A stretch of 64,000 bases of DNA, from NCBI RefSeq assembly GCF_014202075.1, contig NZ_JACHFZ010000003.1, positions 310,001-374,000 on the forward strand. Reading direction: 5' to 3'. Both the position numbers and the translations under genes were made by a program. Below are positions 26,049 to 34,058 of this stretch, piece after piece. How positions within the stretch are numbered: position 1 is the first letter of the stretch; every line of letters begins with the position of its first letter. This DNA is from Brevundimonas basaltis (GTDB taxonomy: Bacteria; Pseudomonadota; Alphaproteobacteria; Caulobacterales; Caulobacteraceae). Below the pieces are notes generated by a model. It was given only the letters and a program-made list of their open reading frames with translations, was not told the DNA's origin and searched no databases.

Positions 26049-28934
26049 TCAGGCGGCGGGCCGATCAGGCCCCGTCGCCGCCGCAACTTGAGGACGGGCG
26101 GGGGCCGCGGGTCGGTCTCCGCCCGTTTTGCGTCTCATCTCGGCCTTCATGGTCGCGACCCAGCCGGCGAACGTGTCGGCCGACGCCGCCAGGGCGGCGA
26201 AGTCGGCGGCGGAGGCCCCCTCACCCGTCCCCGGGTCGAGCGCCACCGACAGGGCTGGCCTGGCTCGCGCGCCCGCTACAAACGGCTGGTAATTGCGCGA
26301 CAGTCGCGTCAACGCAGCCTGATCTTTCCCGAGGGAATAGCCGACGCCGGCGCGGATCAACCGGGCCTCTTCGGCCGCAGTCAGCGCGGCCGGATCCCTG
26401 AAGCGTTCGCCGAGCCGGGCCTCGTAGAGGGCGGCCGACTCGGCCCATTTCTCCTGTTTCCACAGCACCTCGGCGCGGACCTCACGGGCCTCGGCGCTCG
26501 AGTCCGAGCCCAGCACCTCAAGCGCGTGATCGTAACGGCCGAGACCGGCCAGCGCCCGCGCCTCCAGCGCCCGGCGCTCGGCGTTGAGCGGTGCCGGCAG
26601 CAGGGTGGTGCGCGAGGACCAGAGGGCCTGCAGGGCGGCCTCTGGTTGACGGTCCATCAGATAGACGGTGGCGAGATCGGTGGCGACCTGGGCCTTGGCG
26701 ACACCCTCAAGGCGATTGTCGACCTGGTATTTCAGCAGTTCGGCGGCCTGGTCGAGCAGATCGACATCGACCAGACGCCGCGCCAGACGCCGAACCATCT
26801 CGTCGCCGTCCGCGCCGATGGGCGTCAGTTCGCGGAAATCGTAGAACAGTCCCAGCGCCTGCACTGGCTGCAGACCGTCGGCGCCGCCCTCAAGGAACAG
26901 CATCCGGAAGGCCTGACCGAGGTCGGCCTGAATGTCGGCGGCGCCCTCCAGGCGGCTTAGGCTGGGCCCGGCTCCCTTGAGCGCGGTCAAGGCTTCCCGA
27001 TAGAGCCCTTGAGACAGGTAGAGCTGGCCCAGTTGGCGGATCACGGCGAGTTCGGTGGCGTCCCCGCGCCAGCGCCAGCGCAGGCTCTCCAGGGCGGCGG
27101 CGCCGTCGGCGGGCTTCATCGCTCCCTTGGCCAGCGACAGGCGCACGACGGCCAATTTCGCCGGCACCGCAATGGCGTCCACAGGGGCCCGGCCGATGAC
27201 GGTGTAGATCGCCAGGGCGCGATCGGACTGGCCGTCGAGTTCGAACAGTTTTGCCTGAACCAGCCGCGCGGTCAGCTGATCGGCGGCCGGAGCCTCCTGG
27301 CTGAAGCTGTAGGCGAGCAGGGCGCGTGCCGCGTCGAGGTCGCCGGTCTCCAGCGCCGACAGGGCGTGGGCGGCGCCGAAACGGGCGCGCCAGGCCTGCG
27401 GGAAAGCGTCGACGGCCTTGGCCCCCGCGGCGAAAGCCTGGCGGGCGGCGACGTGATCACCCCGGGCCGACGCCATATAGCCGCGCCACACGGCGGAGGC
27501 GGGATCTCCGGCGACGGCGGCAGAGGCGAAATCGCCCTGGGCCTCGTCGAAGCGGCCGATGGAGGCGCGCGCGGCCCCGCGCAGGCCACGCACCTCGGGC
27601 TCGCCCCCCATGTTCGGCGCCTTGGCGACGATGGCGTTGAGGACGCCGACCGCCTCATAACCGAGGCCCGAACCGACGAGGAAGCGGGCGAAGGCCAGAC
27701 GCGCCTCGACCGGGGCGCGGGGATCGTCGCCGGCGGCCATCGCTTCGGCGGCGGCGGCGTTCTGCATCTGACGATAGCGGGCCGGGAAGCCGGCATGGCC
27801 GACATCAGCCCACTCGCCGAGGATCAGGCCGGGATGACGGGCGCGAACCGGTGCGCCGGCGGCGGCGGGCGCCGCGTCCAGACCCGCGGAGGGAGACGAC
27901 AGGGTCAGGCCGCCGGGGCGGCTGAAGGTGACGAGGTCGCCGTCGGCATGGACGGCGAGGTCGGTAGCCGCCGTCTCGACGGCGAGGCCGTGGGCGGTCG
28001 GGAGCAGGGCCAGATCCACAGTCTTGCGACGATCCGCGAAGCCCTTGCCGGGCGCCAGGGCCGTAACGGCGGCGAAGCGATCCCCGACCAGCGGGTCGGT
28101 CAGCCAGACGGCCCGGGTGGCGCCGGCCATGCGGGCGACCAAGGCCGGCTTGCCAGTGTCGTCGCGGTCAATCCGCACCCCCGCGACAGCGATCGGAGGA
28201 CCACCGATGGTGACGGTCCAGGTCGACCCGTCGGCGGTGGCGGAAACAGGCGTTCCGGCTGGCGCGGCGAGGCGGACGGCGACATGGTCGGGTCCGGCTG
28301 TCCAGTGCGCGTCCGAAGCGGGTCCGAGGTCGGCGGCACCGGACATGTCGAGCCGGGCGGGCGTATCGAAGACGATCCACACAGCCTCGCCGCGACGGAA
28401 CACGGCGGCGCCGACGGGGGCGGGCCACTCAAAGGACAGGCTGACCTTCCCGGCCGAGGTTTGGGCGACCACTGGCACCGGGGTGCTGGCGGTGGCGGCC
28501 TGCGCCGCGGGCGCGACCGCCGGGGCTCCGGCGTAGAGGTTGAGATAGACCGCCCCGTCGGCGCTGCCTGAACGGGCGTCGGCGCCTTCGGCGAGCGTGA
28601 GGACCAGTTCGGTGGCGCCCTGAACTGCGCGGGTCTCGACCTTCTCGACTCCCTTGGGCGGGTCGACCTTGAGGCGCGACACATCGGGGGCGGCGGTCGA
28701 ACCGATGCGGACGATGATCTGGTCGCCCTCGCGTCGCACCCGGGACCGGGCGCCGATGACGCCGGCGAATTCAATCCGGGTGAACTCGGAGTTGGCGCCG
28801 ATCCGAATGGTGATCGGATCCAGGGCGGCGCTGGTTTCCTGGGCCAGAGGCGCCAGGGGCGCGAACGCGACCGCGCCGGCCGCGGCGGCGACGACGGTGG
28901 TTCGCAGTATGCGCTTTGACGGGGCCCCGGACAT
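26049..28934 (-). CDS. Large exported AMIN/TPR-like repeat protein
   Basis: 961 residues. The signal-like N-terminus is followed by a ~100-residue AMIN-like beta domain (IRIGANSEFTRIEFAGVIGARSRVRREGDQIIVRI), a second beta-rich part to about 370, then tandem TPR-like helix pairs to about 880 (for example LVGSGLGYEAVGVLNAIVAKAPNMGG and SIGRFDEAQGDFASAAVAGD). The last ~40 residues are disordered, rich in Pro and Ala. AMIN domains bind envelope components and TPRs bind proteins, so a periplasmic scaffold is likely. Its place between flagellar and core genes does not settle its role. Confidence 0.7.
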   Translation of the reverse strand: MSGAPSKRILRTTVVAAAAGAVAFAPLAPLAQETSAALDPITIRIGANSEFTRIEFAGVIGARSRVRREGDQIIVRIGSTAAPDVSRLKVDPPKGVEKVETRAVQGATELVLTLAEGADARSGSADGAVYLNLYAGAPAVAPAAQAATASTPVPVVAQTSAGKVSLSFEWPAPVGAAVFRRGEAVWIVFDTPARLDMSGAADLGPASDAHWTAGPDHVAVRLAAPAGTPVSATADGSTWTVTIGGPPIAVAGVRIDRDDTGKPALVARMAGATRAVWLTDPLVGDRFAAVTALAPGKGFADRRKTVDLALLPTAHGLAVETAATDLAVHADGDLVTFSRPGGLTLSSPSAGLDAAPAAAGAPVRARHPGLILGEWADVGHAGFPARYRQMQNAAAAEAMAAGDDPRAPVEARLAFARFLVGSGLGYEAVGVLNAIVAKAPNMGGEPEVRGLRGAARASIGRFDEAQGDFASAAVAGDPASAVWRGYMASARGDHVAARQAFAAGAKAVDAFPQAWRARFGAAHALSALETGDLDAARALLAYSFSQEAPAADQLTARLVQAKLFELDGQSDRALAIYTVIGRAPVDAIAVPAKLAVVRLSLAKGAMKPADGAAALESLRWRWRGDATELAVIRQLGQLYLSQGLYREALTALKGAGPSLSRLEGAADIQADLGQAFRMLFLEGGADGLQPVQALGLFYDFRELTPIGADGDEMVRRLARRLVDVDLLDQAAELLKYQVDNRLEGVAKAQVATDLATVYLMDRQPEAALQALWSSRTTLLPAPLNAERRALEARALAGLGRYDHALEVLGSDSSAEAREVRAEVLWKQEKWAESAALYEARLGERFRDPAALTAAEEARLIRAGVGYSLGKDQAALTRLSRNYQPFVAGARARPALSVALDPGTGEGASAADFAALAASADTFAGWVATMKAEMRRKTGGDRPAAPARPQVAAATGPDRPAA

Positions 28935-28971
28935 GCGCGCGCACCCTCGCGCGCGTCGCCTTTCAACGCGG

Positions 28972-29484
28972 TTAACGGTTGGTGACCGCGCGCTCCATCA
29001 TCCGCAGGGCGACCCGCAGGCATTCCAGCCGCACCGGGCCGCGGCCGATGTCGCCGAAATGGTGTTCCTCGAGCACCGTGGGGGCGCCGACGGCGGCGAC
29101 GGCGAAATGGACAAGGCCCGGTTCGTCGCCCGGTCCCGCGGCCCCCGCGAAGCCGGTCACGGCCACGGCCACGCCGGCGCCGGAACTCCTCAGCGCCCCC
29201 TCGGCCATGGCTCGCGCCACCGGCTCGGACACCGCGCCGTTCTGTTCGATCAGGCGCGACGGCACGGCGACCTCCTCGGCCTTGGCCTCGTTGGTGTAGA
29301 CGACGTAGCCGCGCTCGAAGGCGTGGGAACGGCCCTCGACATCGGTCAGGACCGAGGCGATCAGCCCGCCAGTGCAGCTCTCGGCCGTGGCCAGGGTCAG
29401 GCCCCGGTCGCAGGCTTCCTTCAACACCCGGTCGATCAGGGCCTCGACGTCGTCGGGAAGAGCGGGGCTGAGGGTTTCGGTCAT
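28972..29484 (-). CDS. pncC: Nicotinamide-nucleotide amidohydrolase (CinA C-terminal domain)
   Basis: 170 residues. LTLATAESCTGGLIASVLTDVEGRSHAFERGYVVYTNEAK and VAVAVTGFAGAAGP are the CinA-C catalytic signatures. Deamidates NMN to NaMN in pyridine-nucleotide salvage. No N-terminal competence domain is fused, which is common. An in-frame extension upstream was rejected because it runs antisense to the DUF983 gene. Confidence 0.93.
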   Translation of the reverse strand: MTETLSPALPDDVEALIDRVLKEACDRGLTLATAESCTGGLIASVLTDVEGRSHAFERGYVVYTNEAKAEEVAVPSRLIEQNGAVSEPVARAMAEGALRSSGAGVAVAVTGFAGAAGPGDEPGLVHFAVAAVGAPTVLEEHHFGDIGRGPVRLECLRVALRMMERAVTNR

Positions 29485-29592
29485 GAACGCGCAACGGCCA
29501 CGCTCGCCGCCGTGTTCCCCGCGACAATCCGGCCGGTTGTCCCGCCCCCTCTCCGGGCCGACATCAGGGCCTCCAGACGTCAGGACGCCGCC

Positions 29593-30000
29593 GTGACCAA
29601 GCCCGACTATCCGCCCCTGAAGACCCTCTCGACCGGCCTGCCCTGCCGCTGTCCGCGCTGCGGCGAGGGGCCGCTGCTGGAAGGCTATCTGACCATCCGC
29701 GATGCCTGCCCGGCGTGTGGCCTCGACTATGGGTTCGCTGAGCCGGCGGACGGTCCGGCCTTTTTCGGCATGAGCCTGGTCGGGGTGGTCGGGATGGCCC
29801 TGTTCATGTGGTTCGAGTTCAGCGTCCACCCGCCGGTCTGGGTGCATATGGTGGTGACCATGCCGCTCCTCGCCCTCGCCTGCCTCGGCGTGCTGCGGCC
29901 GCTGAAGGGCTGGCTGGTCGCCGAGCAATACGTCCACAAGGCCGCCCCGCCGGAGTTCAGCAGCGTCGGCAAGCACGGCGAGGGTTCGAAATGGCGCTGA
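29593..30000 (+). CDS. DUF983 membrane protein with N-terminal zinc ribbon
   Basis: 135 residues from GTG 29593 (AGGA seven bases upstream). CRCPRCGEGPLLEGYLTIRDACPACGLDY forms two CxxC pairs, followed by two membrane spans. DUF983 proteins are widespread in alphaproteobacteria, often near respiratory genes; their function is not established. Confidence 0.88.
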   Translation: MTKPDYPPLKTLSTGLPCRCPRCGEGPLLEGYLTIRDACPACGLDYGFAEPADGPAFFGMSLVGVVGMALFMWFEFSVHPPVWVHMVVTMPLLALACLGVLRPLKGWLVAEQYVHKAAPPEFSSVGKHGEGSKWR

Positions 30001-30015
30001 GCGCCGGCTCCGGAC

Positions 30016-30651
30016 CTACCAGCGCAGCGCGAACCGGCCTGCCACCGCGCCGATGACGCCCGCCGCGGCGATGCCGAGGGTGTACCAGGTCGCTACGAAC
30101 GCGGCGGTCGATTCCGGGCAGTGCAGCACGCCATAGGCGGTCGCGGCCACGGCGCCGGCCGCTACACCGAGCGCCATGCCCGCAAAGGCAGGACGGGTCG
30201 GGGCCAGGGAGCGCGCCGCGAGGAAGACAGGGAGCGCCGCCGCCGCCGACACCATCAGGATATTGGGACCGCAGACCGTCCAGGTCTGGCCCAGCCAGAC
30301 GGCCATGCGCTGGCCCGACGGGGCAAGCGCCAGCTCGATCGCGCCCCACACGGCGGCGATCGCGACCACGCCCAGCAGGGTCAGTAGCGGAGTGCGGGTG
30401 TCAGCGCCCGGCCGACCGGCCCTGAGACCGAGCCACAGCGCCGCGGCGGCGAGCGCGGCCGTGTATAGCCCCTTGAACATGAGCGCGGGGGACGACAGCA
30501 CCTCGGCAAGTTGGTGTTGAACTCCGAGCAGGACGGTCACGGCCGCGATCGAGGCGATCCCCGCAGCGGACAACAGCCACGGGTTCAGCCGGGCCGGGCG
30601 TGCGGGCTGCAGGCCGGCGGCGAGGGCGTCGATCAGGTCGTCAGTTTTCAT
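30016..30651 (-). CDS. nrsF: NrsF-type (DUF1109) membrane anti-sigma factor
   Basis: 211 residues with six membrane segments. Two isolated cysteines, Cys127 (WTVCGPN) and Cys178 (VLHCPEST), match the pair reported as essential for metal sensing in Caulobacter NrsF. It overlaps sigF by 11 bases and should hold SigF at the membrane until metal stress such as copper, cadmium or chromate. Confidence 0.92.
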   Translation of the reverse strand: MKTDDLIDALAAGLQPARPARLNPWLLSAAGIASIAAVTVLLGVQHQLAEVLSSPALMFKGLYTAALAAAALWLGLRAGRPGADTRTPLLTLLGVVAIAAVWGAIELALAPSGQRMAVWLGQTWTVCGPNILMVSAAAALPVFLAARSLAPTRPAFAGMALGVAAGAVAATAYGVLHCPESTAAFVATWYTLGIAAAGVIGAVAGRFALRW

Positions 30652-31180
30652 GGGACACGCTGGCCGCCAGGGCCTTCATTGAACGATGGACGCTGACCTT
30701 GGCCGCCCCCTCGGTGCAGCCGTTGCGAGCCGCCGCCTCGGCCAGGCTGTAGCCGCCGATGCGGACATCCTCGATCAGGCGGCGCTGGCGCAGGGGCAGG
30801 ATCGACAGCACCTTGGCCAGATCCCGCCGCACCACGCCGTCCTCGACCGAATGTTCCGCCAGCAGCACTTCCGCATCCTCCAGCGGGACGTGCACCCGTC
30901 GCCCCTGGCGCCGGTAGTGGTCGATCAGCTTGTAGCGCGCGATGGCATAGGCCCAGGCCGTGAAGGCCAAGGACCGGTCGTAGGTCGCCCGCTTGGCATG
31001 AATGGCGATCAGACAGTCCTGCACAAGGTCCTCAACATCGGCCTCAAGACCGGTTAGCCGACGCCTGAAAAACGGGGTCAGGGCGCCGCGCAGTTCGGTC
31101 AACAGGGCGCGCCAGGCGACAGGGTCTCCATCGAGGCCCCGCAGCATCAGGCGCTTCAGCTCGGCTTCCCTGTCCACCAC
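30641..31180 (-). CDS. sigF: ECF sigma factor SigF
   Basis: 179 residues. Sigma2 region: [44 protein letters not shown]; sigma4: [44 protein letters not shown]. This is the ECF group paired with NrsF. The GTG at 31178-31180 or the next GTG is the start, with AGGAG just before. The predicted -10 element at 31190-31193 is only ~10 bases upstream, so the mRNA leader must be very short or a later start is used. Confidence 0.93.
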   Translation of the reverse strand: MVDREAELKRLMLRGLDGDPVAWRALLTELRGALTPFFRRRLTGLEADVEDLVQDCLIAIHAKRATYDRSLAFTAWAYAIARYKLIDHYRRQGRRVHVPLEDAEVLLAEHSVEDGVVRRDLAKVLSILPLRQRRLIEDVRIGGYSLAEAAARNGCTEGAAKVSVHRSMKALAASVSHEN

Positions 31181-31189
31181 GCTCTCCTG

Positions 31190-31215
31190 TTCGCGCGGAA
31201 CCGGGTGAAGGTTAC
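31190..31215 (-). promoter_or_regulatory. SigF-type promoter for sigF-nrsF (autoregulation)
   Basis: On the minus strand GTAACC (31215-31210), exactly 16 bases, then CGAA (31193-31190). This matches the GTAACC-N16-CGAA consensus known for Caulobacter SigF. Confidence 0.85.
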
Positions 31216-31252
31216 ACCCCCGGCCTCACCAGCAAAAATTTTTCCTGGGGCC

Positions 31253-31278
31253 GTAACCGGGGCGGAGGCGGCGTCGAA
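31253..31278 (+). promoter_or_regulatory. SigF-type promoter for the buf operon
   Basis: GTAACC at 31253-31258, exactly 16 bases, CGAA at 31275-31278, 55 bases upstream of bufA. It is divergent from the identical element serving sigF, so one stress signal would switch on both operons. Confidence 0.88.
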
Positions 31279-31333
31279 CCCTCTCCTGTCAGGCCGCGCC
31301 ACAACGGACCCGGCCCAGCTCAGGAGACGACTC

Positions 31334-31627
31334 ATGACCACCCCTACCCAACTCCTCCTCGGCGCCGGCGCCCTGCTCGCGCTCGGCGCCCACGCCGCCA
31401 CCGCCCAGGAGCGGCCCGCCCAGGCTCCCGAGAGAGAGATGGAGAAATGCTACGGCGTCGCCCTCGCGGGCAAGAACGACTGCGCCGCGGGTCCGGGCAC
31501 CAGCTGCGCCGGCACCTCCACCCGCGACTATCAGGGCAACGCCTGGAAGCTGGTTCCCAAGGGCACCTGCACCAGCATCACCACGCCCCGCGGCAACGGT
31601 TCGCTGACCCCGATCGCGAACCGCTGA
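31334..31627 (+). CDS. bufA: Bufferin-1-type precursor (DUF2282), copper-binding RiPP
   Basis: 97 residues. A signal peptide ([19 protein letters not shown]) is followed by a core with four cysteines at 39, 50, 58 and 79: [30 protein letters not shown]. This is the BufA1/DUF2282 pattern. In the Caulobacter system such cysteines are modified (thiooxazoles) by BufB/BufC and the peptide sequesters copper. AGGAG lies seven bases before the ATG. The stop overlaps bufB by one base (TGATG). Confidence 0.93.
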   Translation: MTTPTQLLLGAGALLALGAHAATAQERPAQAPEREMEKCYGVALAGKNDCAAGPGTSCAGTSTRDYQGNAWKLVPKGTCTSITTPRGNGSLTPIANR

Positions 31628-32475
31628 TGACGAGCCTTCCGACCGCCGGCGTGAGCCTGAAGCCGCAGCATTTCGCGGAGGCTGAGGCGTGTCCGGCGGT
31701 CGGCCCCCGTCGCGGCCTGTGGTTCGAGGTCCACCCCGAGAACTATATGGTCGCCGGTGGACCTCGCCTGCACTGGCTTGACCGGGTTCGGGCGGTGCGC
31801 CCCTTGTCCCTTCACGGCGTCGGCCTGTCCCTCGCCGGCGACGAGCGGCCAGACCGTGACCATCTCGCCCGCTTCCGGGCCCTGATCGATCGCTTTCAAC
31901 CCTTTCTGGTTTCAGAGCACCTGGCCTGGTCGCGGCGGAGCGGAGTCTATCATCCCGACCTGCTGCCGGTTCCCCGGAGCCGCGAGATGCTGACCCTGAT
32001 CTGCGCCCACGTCGACGAGGCCCAGTCCGCGCTGGGGCGGACCCTGCTGATCGAGAACCCGGCCGCCTACCTGCGGATGGCCGGCCACGACTGGGACGAG
32101 GTGGATTTTCTGGCCGAGATCGCGCGGCGCACCGGCTGCGGCCTGCTGATCGACGTGAACAACGTCCACGTCAGCGCCTGCAATCTCGGCCAGTCGGCCG
32201 AGGACTGGCTCGACCGCGTACCGGCGGCGCTGGTCGGCGAAATCCATCTGGCCGGTCATCGGCCGGACCCGGTCTGGGGCGAGGATCTGCTGATCGACAG
32301 TCACGACGCGCCGGTCAGCGAGACGGTCTGGCGCCTGCACGAGCGGTTGCTGGCCCGCATCGGACCGCGTCCCACCCTGATCGAGCGCGACGGCCAGGTG
32401 CCCGCCTTCGACCGGCTGCTGGAAGAGCAGGCGCGGGCGGCCGGCGCCCTCGCCTCGACGAGGACGCCGGCATGA
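31627..32475 (+). CDS. bufB: BufB multinuclear non-haem iron oxidase (MNIO, DUF692)
   Basis: 282-residue TIM-barrel enzyme that oxidatively modifies cysteines of the bufferin precursor. Metal ligand motifs appear in order: EVHPENYM, LSLHGVGLSL, VSEHLAWS, LIENPAAYL, DVNNVHVSACN, GEIHLAGH, DSHDAPVS and LIERDG. Coupled to bufA by TGATG and to bufC by ATGA overlap, as expected for a complex. Confidence 0.94.
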   Translation: MTSLPTAGVSLKPQHFAEAEACPAVGPRRGLWFEVHPENYMVAGGPRLHWLDRVRAVRPLSLHGVGLSLAGDERPDRDHLARFRALIDRFQPFLVSEHLAWSRRSGVYHPDLLPVPRSREMLTLICAHVDEAQSALGRTLLIENPAAYLRMAGHDWDEVDFLAEIARRTGCGLLIDVNNVHVSACNLGQSAEDWLDRVPAALVGEIHLAGHRPDPVWGEDLLIDSHDAPVSETVWRLHERLLARIGPRPTLIERDGQVPAFDRLLEEQARAAGALASTRTPA

Positions 32476-33236
32476 CCGCATTCCACCACGCCTTTTCGCA
32501 GGCGCTGGAGGGCCATTTCGACGACCTTTGGCCCCACCTCGACCCGGACGACCGGACGCTCGGGGCGATCGCTGTCTACCGGAATACCGCGATCAAGGCG
32601 CGGATCGACGCTCTGGAGGCCAATTTTCCCACGGTCTCCCGACTGGTCGGCGACGACTGGTTTCGGGCTGCCGCGCGCGAGTTCGTCGAGGACAATCCCG
32701 GCGATGATCCCGCGCTGGCCGGCTTCGGCGAGGGCTTCCCCGCCTGGTTGGCCGCCTTCGAGCCGGCGCTGGGTCTCCCCTATCTCTCGCCAATGGCGCG
32801 GTTGGATCGCGCGTGGACGGAGGCGCATGTGGCGCCCGACGCCGACCCGCTGACGCCGGCGCGAGCGGCCGCGGCCGGGCTGGCCCTGACCGCCGCCCCG
32901 GCGCGCTTGCACCCGTCCGCCCGGCTTTTCTGGTTCGACTGGACGGCTCCGTCCCTGTGGCTGGCTCACCGCGAGCCCGAGGGATTCGAGGACCTCCCTT
33001 GGCGGCCCGACGCCGAGGGCCTGCTGATCCACAGGCCCGGCGCCGAGGTGATCGCCCGCCGCCTGAGCCGCGCCGAATGGGCCTTCCTCGACGCCGCCCG
33101 CGACGGCCGCCCGTTCGGGGCCGCCGCCCTTTCCGCCCGGGCCGCGCAGCCCGCCGTCGATGCCTCCGCAGTGTTCGCCGGGCTGCTGGCGGCCGGCGCC
33201 TTCGATTCCATCTGCCTCCGGAGCTTAAAGCCATGA
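32472..33236 (+). CDS. bufC: BufC, DUF2063 precursor-recognition partner of BufB
   Basis: 254 residues. The N-terminal DUF2063 domain (FSQALEGHFDDLWPHLDPDDRTLGAIAVYRNTAIKARIDALEANFPTVSRLVGDDWF) is followed by a C-terminal winged-helix-like part with LSRAEWAFLDAARDGRPFG. It presents the precursor to the MNIO enzyme. The overlap arrangement ATGA on both sides indicates tight translational coupling. Confidence 0.92.
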   Translation: MTAFHHAFSQALEGHFDDLWPHLDPDDRTLGAIAVYRNTAIKARIDALEANFPTVSRLVGDDWFRAAAREFVEDNPGDDPALAGFGEGFPAWLAAFEPALGLPYLSPMARLDRAWTEAHVAPDADPLTPARAAAAGLALTAAPARLHPSARLFWFDWTAPSLWLAHREPEGFEDLPWRPDAEGLLIHRPGAEVIARRLSRAEWAFLDAARDGRPFGAAALSARAAQPAVDASAVFAGLLAAGAFDSICLRSLKP

Positions 33237-33661
33237 CCGCCATCGCCCGCTTCCACGACCGCGTCACCGGCGCCATCCCGGAGTGGCCGCTGGCCCTGCT
33301 GCTGCGCATCGGCGTCGCCGCGCCCTTCTTCCTGTCGGGTCGGACCAAGGTGGACGGCCTGCTGACCATTTCACCGTCGACGCAGTACCTGTTTGCTGAA
33401 GAATATCGCGTGCCCCTGCTCCCGCCCGAGACGGCCGCCCTGATGGCGACGTACGCCGAGCACCTGCTGCCGGCCCTGCTGGTTCTGGGTCTCGCCACCC
33501 GGTCTGCGGCCCTTGGCCTTCTGGCGATGACCTTGGTGATCCAGGTGTTCGTCGTGCCCGGAGGCTGGCCCACGCATCTGCTCTGGGCCGGGCCGCTGAT
33601 CTACCTGATCGCGCGCGGCCCCGGCGCGGCGAGCCTCGACCGCCTGCTGAAGCTTGACTGA
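33233..33661 (+). CDS. bufD: DoxX-family membrane protein of the buf operon
   Basis: 142 residues, four hydrophobic spans. LLLRIGVAAPFFLSGRTKVDG and YAEHLLPALLVLGLATRSAALGLLAMTLVIQVFV are DoxX-like. Standard fourth gene of bufferin operons; its exact role (redox support or membrane step) is not established. The start overlaps the bufC stop (ATGA). Confidence 0.9.
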   Translation: MTAIARFHDRVTGAIPEWPLALLLRIGVAAPFFLSGRTKVDGLLTISPSTQYLFAEEYRVPLLPPETAALMATYAEHLLPALLVLGLATRSAALGLLAMTLVIQVFVVPGGWPTHLLWAGPLIYLIARGPGAASLDRLLKLD

Positions 33662-33669
33662 GGGATGGA

Positions 33670-33746
33670 TGGCGACCCCGGCAGGACTCCAACCTGCGAC
33701 CTCGGCTTTAGGAAAGCCTTGCTCTATGCAGCTGAGCTACGGGGCC
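33670..33746 (-). tRNA. tRNA-Arg (anticodon CCT)
   Basis: 77 bases on the minus strand. Acceptor GGCCCCG pairs with CGGGGTC (one G-U), D-arm GCTC/GAGC, anticodon loop TTCCTAA giving CCT, T-arm GCAGG/CCTGC with loop TTGGAGT, and an encoded CCA end after discriminator G. The T-loop has G in place of the usual C56, as I recall from other alphaproteobacterial tRNA-Arg(CCT). Confidence 0.93.
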
Positions 33747-34058
33747 ATCGCCGGCTGACCTAGCGGCTCGCGGCGCGGGGGGGAAGCGGCCGAAAATGGA
33801 AAATCGCGCCGGCCTCTGTGGCCGGTCGCCCCCGCCGCCCCGGAGATGCGGCTTTGCATTGTGGTTAATCGCCGTTGAGATACAATATCTTGGGGTGAAC
33901 AAACCCCGAATCGGGCCGTGTCGGCGATTCGGTCCTGATTCGTTTCGCCCCTGTTCCGCTGGCATGAGCTTCGCCGTTTACGCCCGCCGTTTACGCCCGA
34001 CGGAATCGCTCCGGCGGCGCTTGAGGAACCGGGCGGGAAGAGCCACCTTTTCAGCATC
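33747..34058. other. 312-bp region between tRNA-Arg and the SUV3-like helicase
   Basis: No convincing gene. It contains four GANTC sites (33908, 33926, 33937, 34003), an A/T-richer patch near 33860-33895 that could be a promoter, and an exact 13-bp tandem duplication (GCCGTTTACGCCC at 33973-33985 and 33986-33998). Confidence 0.6.

Noticed and set aside
27009..28571. 520-codon + strand frame opposite the AMIN/TPR-like gene
   Set aside because: Gly/Arg-rich shadow with no support.
28972..29976. Longer PncC protein with a 160-residue N-terminal extension
   Set aside because: The extension is antisense to the DUF983 gene; the CinA-C domain begins right after the ATG at 29484.
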